18,871 nucleotides of DNA, taken from assembly GCA_937124525.1 (NCBI GenBank), contig CAKZLA010000191.1, positions 1 to 18,871 on the forward strand. The letters are read 5' to 3'. Under the pieces are notes generated by a model. The model was not told the DNA's origin. It made no database searches and saw only the letters and a list, made by a program, of their open reading frames with translations. Source of the DNA: an uncultured Desulfobacterium sp. (GTDB lineage: Bacteria; Desulfobacterota; Desulfobacteria; Desulfobacterales; Desulfobacteraceae). Shown here piece by piece: positions 1 to 7,784 of this stretch (its first letter is position 1; every line of letters begins with the position of its first letter). Position numbers and translations under genes: made by a program.

Positions 1-1643
1 CTATACATGATGGCCAAAATCAGGGCCGGTTTGTCAGTGCTAGTGATCACAATATGAGGTGTGGTGGATTTGAGGTAGAGGGCGTCGCCTAGTGACAGAA
101 TCTCGACTTGATCTTCAACTACAATTTTCACCTCTCCATCAATGATGACCTTCCGATCCCAAACCCACCACTTCACTGCATACACCGGGCATGGCATACT
201 TTCCATAAGGACGGGTGGCGACACCTCCATTATTTTCGGCCAATCCTTTTCGTTCCCTTCTTTCTCGCCTCTTTCCGGATATAGATCCTCTCTCCAGACA
301 ACCGAGACACTGATATCGTCAACCTGGTCTCCGTGCAGATAGGGGGCAATGTCGATCTTTGCCCGGGGCAGTGTTTGTCTGAGTCGAAGGATATCCATCG
401 GCGTCAAGGGAACACCATCATCAACTTTTCGGAGAGGAGGCTGTATGGCGTTCATGGACTTTTCCATGGCAGACAACCCGAAATCGACAAATTTATCTCT
501 CCCTTTGCCTTTCTGGGATTTATTGAGCCAAGTGAAGGTCTCTTTCAGGATTTTTTTGCCATATACATAACATTCTTCATTTGCCGATAGAGCCTCATGA
601 ACAATAACAGCAACGCTTTTGCCCAAAGCCCCTACCCGGTCCAACCGCCCAAATCTTTGCCTGAGGACATCAAGGGGGGCATTTTGAGTGACCAGAGCGT
701 CAAAATCCAGATCCGCACCGACCTCAATGGTTTGAGTGGCCACCACAAACATTGGTTCCCGGCCATCTCTATTTCCGCAAAGAATGGTCTCCAAATATTC
801 TCCCAGGATTTTATCACGGTCATAGGGTCTGATCCTGCCGGTCAAAAGAATTTTTTTCCCGGATAAAGCGTTGAAAACCTGTCTGGCATTTTGGACGTTA
901 TTGCAGATCACTCCAACAACTCCACTCACCTCTTTATGAAGATGCCCGGCTTTTTCCACCATCACCTTAATCAATTGTTTTCTGGTGGTCTTCACAAGTT
1001 CTGTTTTTTTACTTGCCAATAGCCGGCGCTTCAGTACCTCATGGGACCAATCTTCTTTAGAAAGCCTGATGGTATTGCTCTTATCTACCGGGGTTGCGGT
1101 CATCTGCGTTACATGCCAGGGAGATGATTCCCCACGCAGTTTTTTGATGCTCTCAAGGGTGTTGGCAAACGGGGTGGAGATATGGGCCTCATCCAGCACT
1201 ATCAAAGCATCATTGCCTATAAGAGCTGCATGAATAGGAGCAGTCCTGTTACTCACGCCATACCCTCTGAACAATAATCGGGAGCCTGCCTGATCCACAG
1301 TTGAGACAATGACAATTGGTTTATCAATTTCCACCATCCAACTGTCATCAATTGTCATACCGCCTTTCATTTTGACAACAGAACAGTCTATTCTTTTTTC
1401 AGCATATTCCGTTACACTATCCACAATCAAGCGCCTGTCTACGACATATATAAGGCGTTTCGGACAAGGCAGACCTTCTTCATGCAGCCAGGCAAACACC
1501 GCTATGATTACGGTTTTCCCACAGCCAGTCGGCACTGTTATGGACGATGGGATAATCCCTTTTGCCATCCGATCAGCCAAGTCAATCTGCCATGGGAAAG
1601 GTTCATAGCCATGTTTCTGCTTGTACCAGTCAATAAAATTCAT
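1..1643 (-). CDS. cas3: Cas3 helicase-nuclease of type I-G (I-U) CRISPR system, partial
   Basis: Open from ATG at 1643 to the left edge with no stop, so 547 residues are visible and the C-terminus is missing. The N-terminus goes straight into a superfamily 2 helicase: Walker A PTGCGKT at residues 38-44, DEAH box at 151-154, motif VI QRFGRLDRVG at about 329-338. No HD nuclease domain precedes the helicase; in type I-G Cas3 the HD domain is usually C-terminal, which would lie outside the window. A VVWRED-type segment after the helicase core also fits this subtype. Cas3 unwinds and degrades DNA bound by the Cascade effector. Its ATG overlaps the csb2 stop by 4 bases (ATGA), so translation is probably coupled. 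Neighbours csb2 and csb1 fix the subtype. Confidence 0.93.
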   Translation of the reverse strand, partial: MNFIDWYKQKHGYEPFPWQIDLADRMAKGIIPSSITVPTGCGKTVIIAVFAWLHEEGLPCPKRLIYVVDRRLIVDSVTEYAEKRIDCSVVKMKGGMTIDDSWMVEIDKPIVIVSTVDQAGSRLLFRGYGVSNRTAPIHAALIGNDALIVLDEAHISTPFANTLESIKKLRGESSPWHVTQMTATPVDKSNTIRLSKEDWSHEVLKRRLLASKKTELVKTTRKQLIKVMVEKAGHLHKEVSGVVGVICNNVQNARQVFNALSGKKILLTGRIRPYDRDKILGEYLETILCGNRDGREPMFVVATQTIEVGADLDFDALVTQNAPLDVLRQRFGRLDRVGALGKSVAVIVHEALSANEECYVYGKKILKETFTWLNKSQKGKGRDKFVDFGLSAMEKSMNAIQPPLRKVDDGVPLTPMDILRLRQTLPRAKIDIAPYLHGDQVDDISVSVVWREDLYPERGEKEGNEKDWPKIMEVSPPVLMESMPCPVYAVKWWVWDRKVIIDGEVKIVVEDQVEILSLGDALYLKSTTPHIVITSTDKPALILAIMY

Positions 1644-2911
1644 GCCTCTCTCCCTTCACGCAAAGGCCTGCAAAGCCCCCCGCCAAAATAACGCTCCGCT
1701 CCTATCAGCAATGGCCCCTCAACAGGATATTCCCATTCCATTTGAACATGGCAAATGTACCTATTTTTTCTGCGGCAGGCATATCTCCTAAAATAGCCTG
1801 TAGCAGAGCCCGTCACAGGGGAATGGGACGAACAAATCACATTCAAGGGCTCAGGCAGGCCTCGTTGTGTCAAATGTTTTCTAACGATGTTTTCAGGGGA
1901 TTCTTTTTTCGGCCAGCGATCAAGCGCCATTGGTGTGACCGTTGCCCATGACCGTGATTTCCTGGACCATGTTTGAGTCTGAAGGCCTTTGAGGTTCTGA
2001 CGATCCAGACTCATCTTTATTCCCTGAACATCCGTTATCCGGGTCGTCAGATCAACAATTAACAGACGTTCTTTTACACTGATATCTTTTGGCAGCCAGC
2101 AGCCGATCCCGAGCACATCACCTTTTGCGTGTTTATGTCCAACATCTGGTATGACAGCCCAGGCTATATGTCTGTGACAGCCATGTCCATGGATCAATCC
2201 CGGCACATCGTCACCCCCAACAGACAAGATAGCCTTACGCATATGGTCTGCCCATTTTGCTGTGTCATGGATATCAAGGGTTCTGTTTGGTCGCAGAGTG
2301 ATCAGCTCTCCCCATTCTGTCGAGACTATTTTATCAGCAACATTGCGATACCTTACTCCGGGGGCCGGGGTACTCCTCCGGCCAGCCTGAAAAGCTGTCT
2401 CCAGATCGTCAAGTCTGCCGGGGTAAGGAGCCCTCAAGAGAGTATCCCCCTGTTGATCCGGTTCGTAAGTAATTTGAACCGATTCTGCAGGGACAACAGT
2501 GCTTCTCACAAAGCTCTTTGCGCGGCCGATATGTGTTACCTGCTCGACAATATTTTTAATCGGTTGAGCGGCATCCCTTGGAACATTGCGCCATACATAT
2601 GTAACTGTCGGATTTTCCGGGAATACGATTGGAGAACGTCTCAGAGCGCCTGAATGATATTTCCGGCCCCGCCTGAAGTTTTCAGGTACATACCGATCAG
2701 GCGCAGCCCACACTCGATATGGACTGGCTTGAATTGCTGGAGCGGACTCCAGGCAGGACAGAATAAAGAAGTCCTGGCCGGTCTCGGCTCCGGCACTCAC
2801 CATGGCCTGAAAAATTCGGTCTGGGTTTGGAGGGTACTCCCCGAACCTTGGATTTGATGGTTCGGAGATCCTGGGTTTAACCAGAAACTCGAACTGAATA
2901 CCAATATCCAT
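1640..2911 (-). CDS. csb2: Csb2, Cas5-Cas6 fusion-type RAMP protein of type I-G CRISPR system
   Basis: 423 residues, recognised as the GSU0054/Csb2 family (cas5u6u), a subunit of the type I-G effector. The N-terminal half carries the Cas5-like start (MDIGIQFEFLVKPRISE). The C-terminal half resembles a Cas6 RAMP domain, with a His-rich HGHGCHRHIAWAVIP segment, a GHKHAKGDVLGIGCWLP stretch and a terminal glycine-rich loop (IGAERYFGGGLCRPL) typical of Cas6-type crRNA binding and processing. Its expected role is binding the crRNA 5' region and cutting pre-crRNA. The ATG shares one base with the csb1 stop (TAATG) and the stop overlaps the cas3 start, so the three genes form one tight operon. Which His is catalytic cannot be decided by eye. 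Confidence 0.9.
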   Translation of the reverse strand: MDIGIQFEFLVKPRISEPSNPRFGEYPPNPDRIFQAMVSAGAETGQDFFILSCLESAPAIQASPYRVWAAPDRYVPENFRRGRKYHSGALRRSPIVFPENPTVTYVWRNVPRDAAQPIKNIVEQVTHIGRAKSFVRSTVVPAESVQITYEPDQQGDTLLRAPYPGRLDDLETAFQAGRRSTPAPGVRYRNVADKIVSTEWGELITLRPNRTLDIHDTAKWADHMRKAILSVGGDDVPGLIHGHGCHRHIAWAVIPDVGHKHAKGDVLGIGCWLPKDISVKERLLIVDLTTRITDVQGIKMSLDRQNLKGLQTQTWSRKSRSWATVTPMALDRWPKKESPENIVRKHLTQRGLPEPLNVICSSHSPVTGSATGYFRRYACRRKNRYICHVQMEWEYPVEGPLLIGAERYFGGGLCRPLREGREA

Positions 2912-4008
2912 TATGCCACCCCAGCGATCTTGGAAAGAGCTTTCCCAGCCTCCAAGAGTACCGGTTTTTTCGCAAAATCCAGGCCCACCGTTGCGGCCTC
3001 TGCTATAGATTGGTGCAGTTCTTCTTCAATGTTGGAGACATCCTGATCTTCCCTTTGACCGTCGCAATAGATTTTCTGGGTTTTTCGTGATGCTGTATAC
3101 AACTCACACCCGGATCTGAGATCAAGGTGAGCCAGCGCCCCCATGATGCCGAACAAAGCCAAATTGGCGAGAACTTTCCTGCCGGCATTGTTTCGGGTTT
3201 CAAGATCACCATCTCCTGGGAATTGATATCTGTTCAGCCGGGACAGAGAGATGCTGCCCGTAAACTCAATGCGGTCAACAAAGCATCCTTTTGGATCTCC
3301 AACAAAGGCTGATCCGTGGCCACATTCAGATAATTTCTTATAGGTCTTATTTTTTTTCGCCTGCTTGATATCCTCATCCGACTCAAGGACTCTGAATCTA
3401 TTGTCATCCAGTGCAAAGTCGCCCTTTTCAGAACCCGAGGGGAAGGGATTAATCCGATGTGCGCTGTGCGTGGTGGCCTGCACACCATACCCCCAAATCT
3501 CGCAGGTTACTGATCTGGCGATCTTAACGCCTGCGACGGCATCTCCCCCCATAGAGTCCCAACCCCCAAACAAAAGAACCAAAGGAGCGTATTTAAAGAG
3601 GGCCGTGGCATCTTTAATGTTACTCTTGAGAACCTTTTTGCCGATCTCCGAATCTCTCCAGGGAACGCCATTTAAAAACGAATCACGCATGACCGCATCA
3701 TAGATGCGATGCGGAAGTTCATTCATGGAGAGCTTTCTGGCTCCTATGGAAATCTCCATTGCTGGCAACAGGCCGGTTGAAAGAAGATATGCTTCGATCC
3801 TGTTGGCAAAAGACCCGACAGAATCTATCTGGACCGCTTCGGCTTTGCCGCTCTTTAGATCCAGGCCAACAAAGTTATGCTTGTAACCCTTATTTGAATG
3901 TTCGGTGGCCCCAAAAGTAGAGGGATAGACACGTTTAGGGCCTTCTTGACCAAACTCGTTGATTGATCCCAGACTGGCAGTAGTTGATAGTGCTGCTACT
4001 TTTTTCAT
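2911..4008 (-). CDS. csb1: Csb1, Cas7-type backbone protein of type I-G CRISPR effector
   Basis: 365 residues, recognised as the GSU0053/Csb1 family, the Cas7-like backbone that polymerises along the crRNA in type I-G Cascade. Visible family marks are the segment VQIDSVGSFANRIEAYLL near residue 60, the LLFGGWDSMGG motif in the middle, and a following SVTCEIWGYGV stretch. The start ATG at 4008 is preceded by a GAGAGGTG Shine-Dalgarno sequence. It is the first gene of the visible operon; csb2 and cas3 follow with overlapping codons. A csx17 (cas8) gene is expected further along but would be outside the window. No adaptation genes (cas1, cas2, cas4) and no repeat array lie next to it on the upstream side. 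Confidence 0.92.
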   Translation of the reverse strand: MKKVAALSTTASLGSINEFGQEGPKRVYPSTFGATEHSNKGYKHNFVGLDLKSGKAEAVQIDSVGSFANRIEAYLLSTGLLPAMEISIGARKLSMNELPHRIYDAVMRDSFLNGVPWRDSEIGKKVLKSNIKDATALFKYAPLVLLFGGWDSMGGDAVAGVKIARSVTCEIWGYGVQATTHSAHRINPFPSGSEKGDFALDDNRFRVLESDEDIKQAKKNKTYKKLSECGHGSAFVGDPKGCFVDRIEFTGSISLSRLNRYQFPGDGDLETRNNAGRKVLANLALFGIMGALAHLDLRSGCELYTASRKTQKIYCDGQREDQDVSNIEEELHQSIAEAATVGLDFAKKPVLLEAGKALSKIAGVA

Positions 4009-4061
4009 GAAACACCTCTCTTGCTGTTGTCTTTAAATTGAACTTGGTTAGAATATGAAAT

Positions 4062-4101
4062 TTTATAAGAAAGTGTAGGCATGCCTACTCTTTCTTATAA
4101 A
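4062..4101. repeat. 40-bp near-perfect palindrome upstream of csb1 (candidate operator)
   Basis: The two 20-base arms are complementary except for one pair (T at 4074 against T at 4089). The core GTAGGCATGCCTAC is a perfect 14-mer palindrome. The arms end in TTATAAGAAAG / CTTTCTTATAA. It overlaps the predicted -10 and start site of the cas operon and has no T-run typical of a terminator on the csb1 side. An operator for a dimeric repressor is the simplest reading; a hairpin in the mRNA leader is the alternative. Confidence 0.6.
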
Positions 4102-4122
4102 GATCTATCAATGAAAAGGCAA
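4094..4122 (-). promoter_or_regulatory. Predicted sigma-70-type promoter of the cas operon
   Basis: On the minus strand a TTGCCT -35 (4117-4122) is followed after 17 bases by a TATAAG -10 (4094-4099). It points at csb1, whose start is about 90 bases downstream. The -10 box lies in the outer arm of the palindrome at 4062-4101. This is prediction by consensus only. Confidence 0.45.
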
Positions 4123-4210
4123 ATGATTTTTGACGTTTGTTTATTATTAAACTATAATCATAGGAGTTTATCTCGGATAGTTCTATAAATGTTGACTTGA
4201 TTAATCGTAT

Positions 4211-4315
4211 TATAGTTCCGGTCAAATGACTTGATATTAAATCTATACTTTAAATTCTTAAAAAACAGTTGGTTAAGGTTGAAAATCGGTTTCAAGTCAT
4301 GTGACCGGAACTATA
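4211..4315. repeat. MITE-like element 1 (105 bp, 24-bp terminal inverted repeats)
   Basis: Left arm 4211-4234 starts TATAGTTCCGGTCA; right arm 4292-4315 is its reverse complement with a single mismatch in 24 positions. The interior is AT-rich and codes for nothing. Both ends carry TA, compatible with a TA-duplicating IS630/Tc1-like transposase, although that assignment is a guess. It lies between the cas promoter and the chlD remnant. Confidence 0.65.
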
Positions 4316-4352
4316 GTAATCAGGCGGTTATGGCTATGCTTGATCAAAGGAA

Positions 4353-4732
4353 ATGATGTGGTTTGGAAGTCTTTTATTCTCCGGTGCAATGGCTCATGAT
4401 GACGATGAGGTTGTTATTGTTTCTCCTTTTGGCTATCATCGCTCAGAGTGATTTAAATCTGGCTTTGAGGTGGCAAAACCCTTTAAAACCAGAAAAATCG
4501 AGTCAAAAAAGACCGAACCCTCCGCCGGTGATCAAGCCGGCGTTCCCGGACCCGGGTTTCTCATAAATAGGGCCGGATGTCCGCCTCCAAGGGTGCCATT
4601 CTCTCCTTGCTGCTGGATACCTGACCGTTGTCGGCAGGTCTTGAAAAGGCGCACCAGATGATAAAAAACGTCCGTTACCGTGATCCGGCCTCCCGGCCCA
4701 TCATCATCACCGACGGCAGAAGCAATTGTTGA
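4353..4732 (+). pseudogene. Degraded ChlD/BchD-type chelatase subunit (AAA+ lid and VWA fragments)
   Basis: Several fragments in the order of a ChlD-like protein can be read here. From 4353 one frame gives an AAA+ lid-like piece ending SPFGYHRSE, a TGA at 4449, then a segment with VAKPFKTRKIESKK as in the ChlD linker. Another frame from 4571 gives GRMSASKGAILSLLLD, the classic helix after the VWA metal-site loop, then a TGA at 4622, then PLSAGLEKAHQMI and RYRDPASRPIIITDGRSN, the later VWA strand. The MIDAS DxSGS region and roughly 40 residues between the two VWA pieces are deleted. ChlD-type proteins work with ChlI as the ATPase partner of Mg- or cobalt chelatases. A cobN gene lies 4 kb downstream, so this is likely the dead partner subunit. 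The identification is from motif memory, not alignment. Confidence 0.72.
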
Positions 4733-4788
4733 TTAACATATGAAACTAAAATTTTACAAAAATTATGGATCTCAAAATTAATTTGGTA

Positions 4789-4919
4789 GTATCCTATTCA
4801 AATCCCGGGGTAAACGTCGTTTGATCTAAGAAGTTGAGTTTTGAGAAGCAATAAAAACAGTGTGTTATAATAATATTCCTTGCGACCATAAAATTTACCC
4901 CGAAATTTGAATAGGATAC
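4789..4919. repeat. MITE-like element 2 (131 bp, 26-bp terminal inverted repeats)
   Basis: Left arm 4789-4814 begins GTATCCTATTCAAAT and ends CGGGGTAAA; right arm 4894-4919 is its reverse complement with two mismatches in 26. The immediately flanking 9-mers AATTTGGTA (left) and ATATTGGTA (right) agree at 7 of 9 positions, so they may be a decayed target duplication. There is no coding capacity inside. Confidence 0.68.
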
Positions 4920-4944
4920 ATATTGGTAATATTACTTCCAATCA

Positions 4945-5085
4945 TCAGCACAGATGATGGCTATTAATAACATATATATGAAGATTATTAATCCAAATGA
5001 GCACATCTTTCCAGTTAGGTATACCATCTCGATAAACCACTGTTTTATAACCATAATACCTCGCCTCAACGATCTGTGTTGATAA
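4945..5085 (-). pseudogene. Possible rhodanese-domain remnant
   Basis: On the minus strand one frame reads QIVEARYYGYKTVVYRDG followed by IPNWKDVLIW and ends at TGA 4945-4947. The pattern of a GYK strand, a VYRDG segment and IPxWK is that of the C-terminal end of a rhodanese (sulfurtransferase) domain. There is no start codon, and the Cys loop is not in the same frame. A CSEC-containing peptide occurs in another frame further upstream (about 5100-5225), so the gene, if it was one, is broken by frameshifts. The rest of 5086-5248 holds nothing else I can support. Confidence 0.35.
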
Positions 5086-5248
5086 GGTAACAATATGTAG
5101 TGATAAAAGACAAAAAAAACAATAATTCTTTCCAGCCTTTTGAACCTTCGGTCACTTCGGAGTAGGAGTAGGCAATATCGAATTCACCTCTACATTCAGA
5201 ACAGCCATGATACCAGCTTTTAACATGAATAATTTGGGTCCTTTCCTA

Positions 5249-5277
5249 TTGACTTTTAAGGTATTACAAACTAATAA
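5249..5277 (+). promoter_or_regulatory. Predicted promoter of the B12-regulated cluster
   Basis: TTGACT at 5249-5254 is followed after 17 bases by TAATAA at 5272-5277. Transcription would begin at the 5' edge of the riboswitch aptamer. The -35 is good and the -10 is weak, so the exact pairing is uncertain. Confidence 0.4.
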
Positions 5278-5446
5278 GTGCATTGATCAGGTGCAGGAAA
5301 TTGCATAAAAGGGAATCCGGTTAAACTCCGGAACGGGCCCGCCGCTGTAATTGGGGACGAAGACTGCAACATGCCACTGTTGATGTTATCGACGGGAAGG
5401 CGCAGTCAGTAGAGTGATCCAAAAGTCAGAAGACCTACCTGGACAA
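5278..5446 (+). promoter_or_regulatory. Cobalamin (AdoCbl-type) riboswitch aptamer
   Basis: The conserved blocks appear in the right order: AGGTGC (about 5289), GGGAAtcCGGT with ACTCCGG, ACGGGCCCGCCGCTGTAA, GCCACTG, GGGAAGGCGCAGTCAGTAGA and the B12-box-like GTCAGAAGACCTACCTG near 5425-5441. This is the Rfam Cobalamin architecture. Binding of a cobalamin should switch off the downstream genes. Two intrinsic terminators follow (5511-5549 and 5610-5639), so control is probably by transcription termination. The ends of the feature are approximate. Confidence 0.95.
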
Positions 5447-5510
5447 CCATAGGGACGCTGCGTACGGCAATGCCGGCTCCTGTTTGATCTCAAGGATAGA
5501 AAAAGGGACA

Positions 5511-5549
5511 GCCTTGGATCGTTTTTTTAAACGATTCAGGGCTTTTTTG
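5511..5549 (+). terminator. Riboswitch expression-platform intrinsic terminator
   Basis: A 14-bp stem (5511-5524 with 5529-5542, including two G-U pairs) closes a TTTT loop and is followed by six T residues. It lies about 65 bases after the B12 box and before the first ORF, exactly where a transcriptional off-switch would sit. Confidence 0.85.
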
Positions 5550-5562
5550 TTTTGGAAGGCTG

Positions 5563-6654
5563 ATGATAAAGTGCATTGAAATGGATTACCCTTATTCGGA
5601 GTCAACAACCCCTGAGCTAAAGACTCAGGGCTTTTTTTGCCGGTTTTTTATAAAAAAAGCCATCCTGTTATGTTTGATTTCGGCAGTTATGGCAGTTATT
5701 TTGGGTGGATTTTCGCCAGCCTTTGCCGAAGATCCACTGGGAACCCGGATCACCTGCCTCCCACCGGAACCAAACGTCAACCACCGGATCATCAATGAAA
5801 CTCCTGAAAAAATCCTATGGTCCCTGCCGGATAAAAAAAATGTCTGGATATCAAAAAAACCCAAACGGGTTGTGGTGCTGTTAACCTCACTTCTTCATCT
5901 ATGGTATGAAACCGACGGACAGGCCATTGCCAGGTGTTCAGGAAAGCTTCATGTGCCAAAGCAGGCCCTGGGGCTTCCCGAGGTGGGAACATTTAACAAC
6001 CCAAACGCCGAAAAAATAATTGCCCTGCAACCGGATTTGGTGATTTCATCCAACCTGCCCGCTTTTAGGCGGTTGATTCCGATCCTTGAGGAAAATAAGA
6101 TTCAATACGCCTATTTTAACTACATCAATTTTTATGATTACAACCGTATATTGACCCTGTTTTCAAAACTTAACCACACCGAGGACCGGGTCAGACAGCT
6201 CCAGGACCGGATGACTGCAAAAATTGAGGCAATTCAGGCCTCAATTAAGGGGTTTAAAGCCCCCCGGGTGCTGGTGGCATTTTCCACGGCCAATTCTGTT
6301 TCCTGCGAGGTCAACGGCTCCCAGACCTGCCTCATGCTCTCCATGCTGGGCGCAGAGAATATCATTCCCGAACGATTTTCCACAAAAAACCGCACCCGTA
6401 TTCAATTCAGCCTTGAGCGCATCGTCTGTCTTGATCCGGATATTATCCTGCTCAACACCATGGGAGATGTGGATGAATGCCGGGACCGACTGGAAACTGA
6501 ATTTTCCGGTAACCAGGCATGGGCAGGTTTAAGGGCCATAAAGGAGAAGCGTTTTTTTGTTCTTCCCAAGGAATATTTTTTGTACAAGCCCAATGCCGGT
6601 TTCCCGGATGCCCTTCAGTACCTGGCCGACCTTTTATATGGGAAGAAGATATGA
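5563..6654 (+). CDS. Periplasmic binding protein of a BtuF/FepB-type ABC transporter
   Basis: 363 residues from ATG 5563 (GGAAGG three bases upstream); ATG 5581 is an alternative. A long N-region ends in RFFIKK, then a hydrophobic stretch and SPAFA before ED give a signal peptide cleaved near residue 55. The body is a PF01497-type binding protein: RVVVLLTSLLHLWYE, a PNAEKIIALQPDLVISS strand-turn, a long linking helix (RVRQLQDRMTAKIEAI) and a second lobe with LDPDIILLN. It should deliver a corrinoid, haem or other metal chelate to the permease encoded next; the B12 riboswitch and downstream cobN favour a corrinoid or cobalt compound. The odd point is that an intrinsic terminator lies inside the first 26 codons. 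No better start with a positively charged signal N-region exists after it. The stop overlaps the permease ATG by 4 bases. Confidence 0.88.
   Translation: MIKCIEMDYPYSESTTPELKTQGFFCRFFIKKAILLCLISAVMAVILGGFSPAFAEDPLGTRITCLPPEPNVNHRIINETPEKILWSLPDKKNVWISKKPKRVVVLLTSLLHLWYETDGQAIARCSGKLHVPKQALGLPEVGTFNNPNAEKIIALQPDLVISSNLPAFRRLIPILEENKIQYAYFNYINFYDYNRILTLFSKLNHTEDRVRQLQDRMTAKIEAIQASIKGFKAPRVLVAFSTANSVSCEVNGSQTCLMLSMLGAENIIPERFSTKNRTRIQFSLERIVCLDPDIILLNTMGDVDECRDRLETEFSGNQAWAGLRAIKEKRFFVLPKEYFLYKPNAGFPDALQYLADLLYGKKI
5610..5639 (+). terminator. Second intrinsic terminator, inside the 5' part of the binding-protein ORF
   Basis: CCCTGAG (5610-5616) pairs with CTCAGGG (5624-5630) over a 7-base loop, followed by C and seven T residues. 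It sits about 48 bases after the first possible start codon. Ribosomes reading the ORF would melt it, so it may act as a second, translation-sensitive gate; alternatively the true start lies downstream. Confidence 0.75.
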
Positions 6655-7655
6655 TACTAAGCTTCTCTGGCCGGGATAACAGACGCATATTGATACTGAT
6701 TATTCTGGCAGTTCTCTGCATATTTGCTTTTATTCTCAGCTTAAGTCAGGGCTCCTTGAAACTTTCCCTTTCACAGGTGCTCCATTCGATATTTTTTGAG
6801 TCAACCGGGCCCCATTACCAGATTATTTATAATATAAGGCTTCCAAGAACACTTGTGGCAGCCTTTGTGGGCATGAGTCTCTCCCTGTCAGGATGTATTC
6901 TCCAGGGAATCATGAGAAACCCCCTGGCATCCCCTCACCTCATCGGCATATCCGCGGGTGCAGGGCTTGCCGGTATCTTTATTCTGATTGTGATGCCAAG
7001 CGCCTTTCACCTGCTCACGCCTGCCGCATTCATGGGTGCCCTTGTGACAACTATTATTATTTATGCCCTGGCATGGCAGCAGGGACTAAAACCCACGCGC
7101 CTGATCCTGGCAGGTGTTGCCGTTTCGTCTTTTATGGGTGCCTGGATCACGGCGCTTATGATTTTTTTCCCTGAAAGGGTACACTCGGTTTTGGGCTTCA
7201 TGGTTGGCGGACTGTCTGCAAGATCCTGGAAACACTTTTACATCATCCTGCCTTATTCTGTAACAGGTTTTTTTCTGGCCATTGTTTTGGCCAAGCGATT
7301 GAATATTCTCCTGCTGGGAGATGACATCGCCCGTTCTCTGGGACTTAATGTCGAAAAAAACCGACTTCTCTTTATTGCCCTTGCGGCCCTTCTGGCAGCC
7401 AGCGCTGTCAGTGTGGCAGGGTTATTGGGATTTGTCGGTCTCATCGTTCCCCATATGACCCGGTTTCTCATCGGATCAGACTATCGCTTCCTGCTTCCGG
7501 CCTGTGCGCTGACAGGCAGTTGCCTGCTCATGGTCTGTGATACTGTGGCACGGGTGGCACTGGATCCTGTGGAGTTGCCGGTGGGCATTATCATGGCCGT
7601 GTTAGGAGCACCGTTTTTTCTTTATCTGTTGCGGTCCAACTTTAACAAAGGGTAG
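6651..7655 (+). CDS. FecCD/BtuC-family ABC transporter permease
   Basis: 334 residues from ATG 6651, which overlaps the binding-protein stop (ATGA); a longer in-frame extension to 6519 would run through the upstream gene and is rejected. Many hydrophobic segments fit the FecCD family of 8-10 helices. Family marks are IRLPRTLVAAFVGMSLSLSG near residue 63, GIMRNPLASPHLIGISAGAG, and GFVGLIVPHMTRFLIGSDYR, the coupling-helix region. C-terminal PVELPVGIIMAVLGAPFFLY is also typical. It forms the membrane channel that works with the binding protein before it and the ATPase after it. The substrate is inferred from the B12 riboswitch. Confidence 0.93.
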   Translation: MILSFSGRDNRRILILIILAVLCIFAFILSLSQGSLKLSLSQVLHSIFFESTGPHYQIIYNIRLPRTLVAAFVGMSLSLSGCILQGIMRNPLASPHLIGISAGAGLAGIFILIVMPSAFHLLTPAAFMGALVTTIIIYALAWQQGLKPTRLILAGVAVSSFMGAWITALMIFFPERVHSVLGFMVGGLSARSWKHFYIILPYSVTGFFLAIVLAKRLNILLLGDDIARSLGLNVEKNRLLFIALAALLAASAVSVAGLLGFVGLIVPHMTRFLIGSDYRFLLPACALTGSCLLMVCDTVARVALDPVELPVGIIMAVLGAPFFLYLLRSNFNKG

Positions 7656-7701
7656 AACCTAAAAGTTACAAAAGTTTTAAACGCTATTATATTTTTTATA
7701 T

Positions 7702-7784
7702 GAAACTCCGTCCAATGATTTGTAATAACTGGAGTTTCGATATTTGTTGTGGGCAGGTCAGATCCCCAATACGATGATCTGCCC
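7702..7784 (+). other. Two hairpins in the 240-base gap between permease and ATPase genes
   Basis: GAAACTCC (7702-7709) pairs with GGAGTTTC (7731-7738), and GGGCAGGTCA (7751-7760) pairs with TGATCTGCCC (7775-7784) with one G-U. Neither is followed by a T-run, so they do not look like plain terminators. They could be mRNA processing or stabilising structures that set the ATPase level. The rest of 7656-7895 shows no gene. Confidence 0.45.

Noticed and set aside
2129..2653. 174-codon plus-strand frame opposite csb2
   Set aside because: It is an antisense shadow of a well-recognised gene with no ribosome site.
4009..5248. CRISPR array near the cas genes
   Set aside because: Only inverted repeats occur; there are no regularly spaced direct repeats with unique spacers anywhere in the window.
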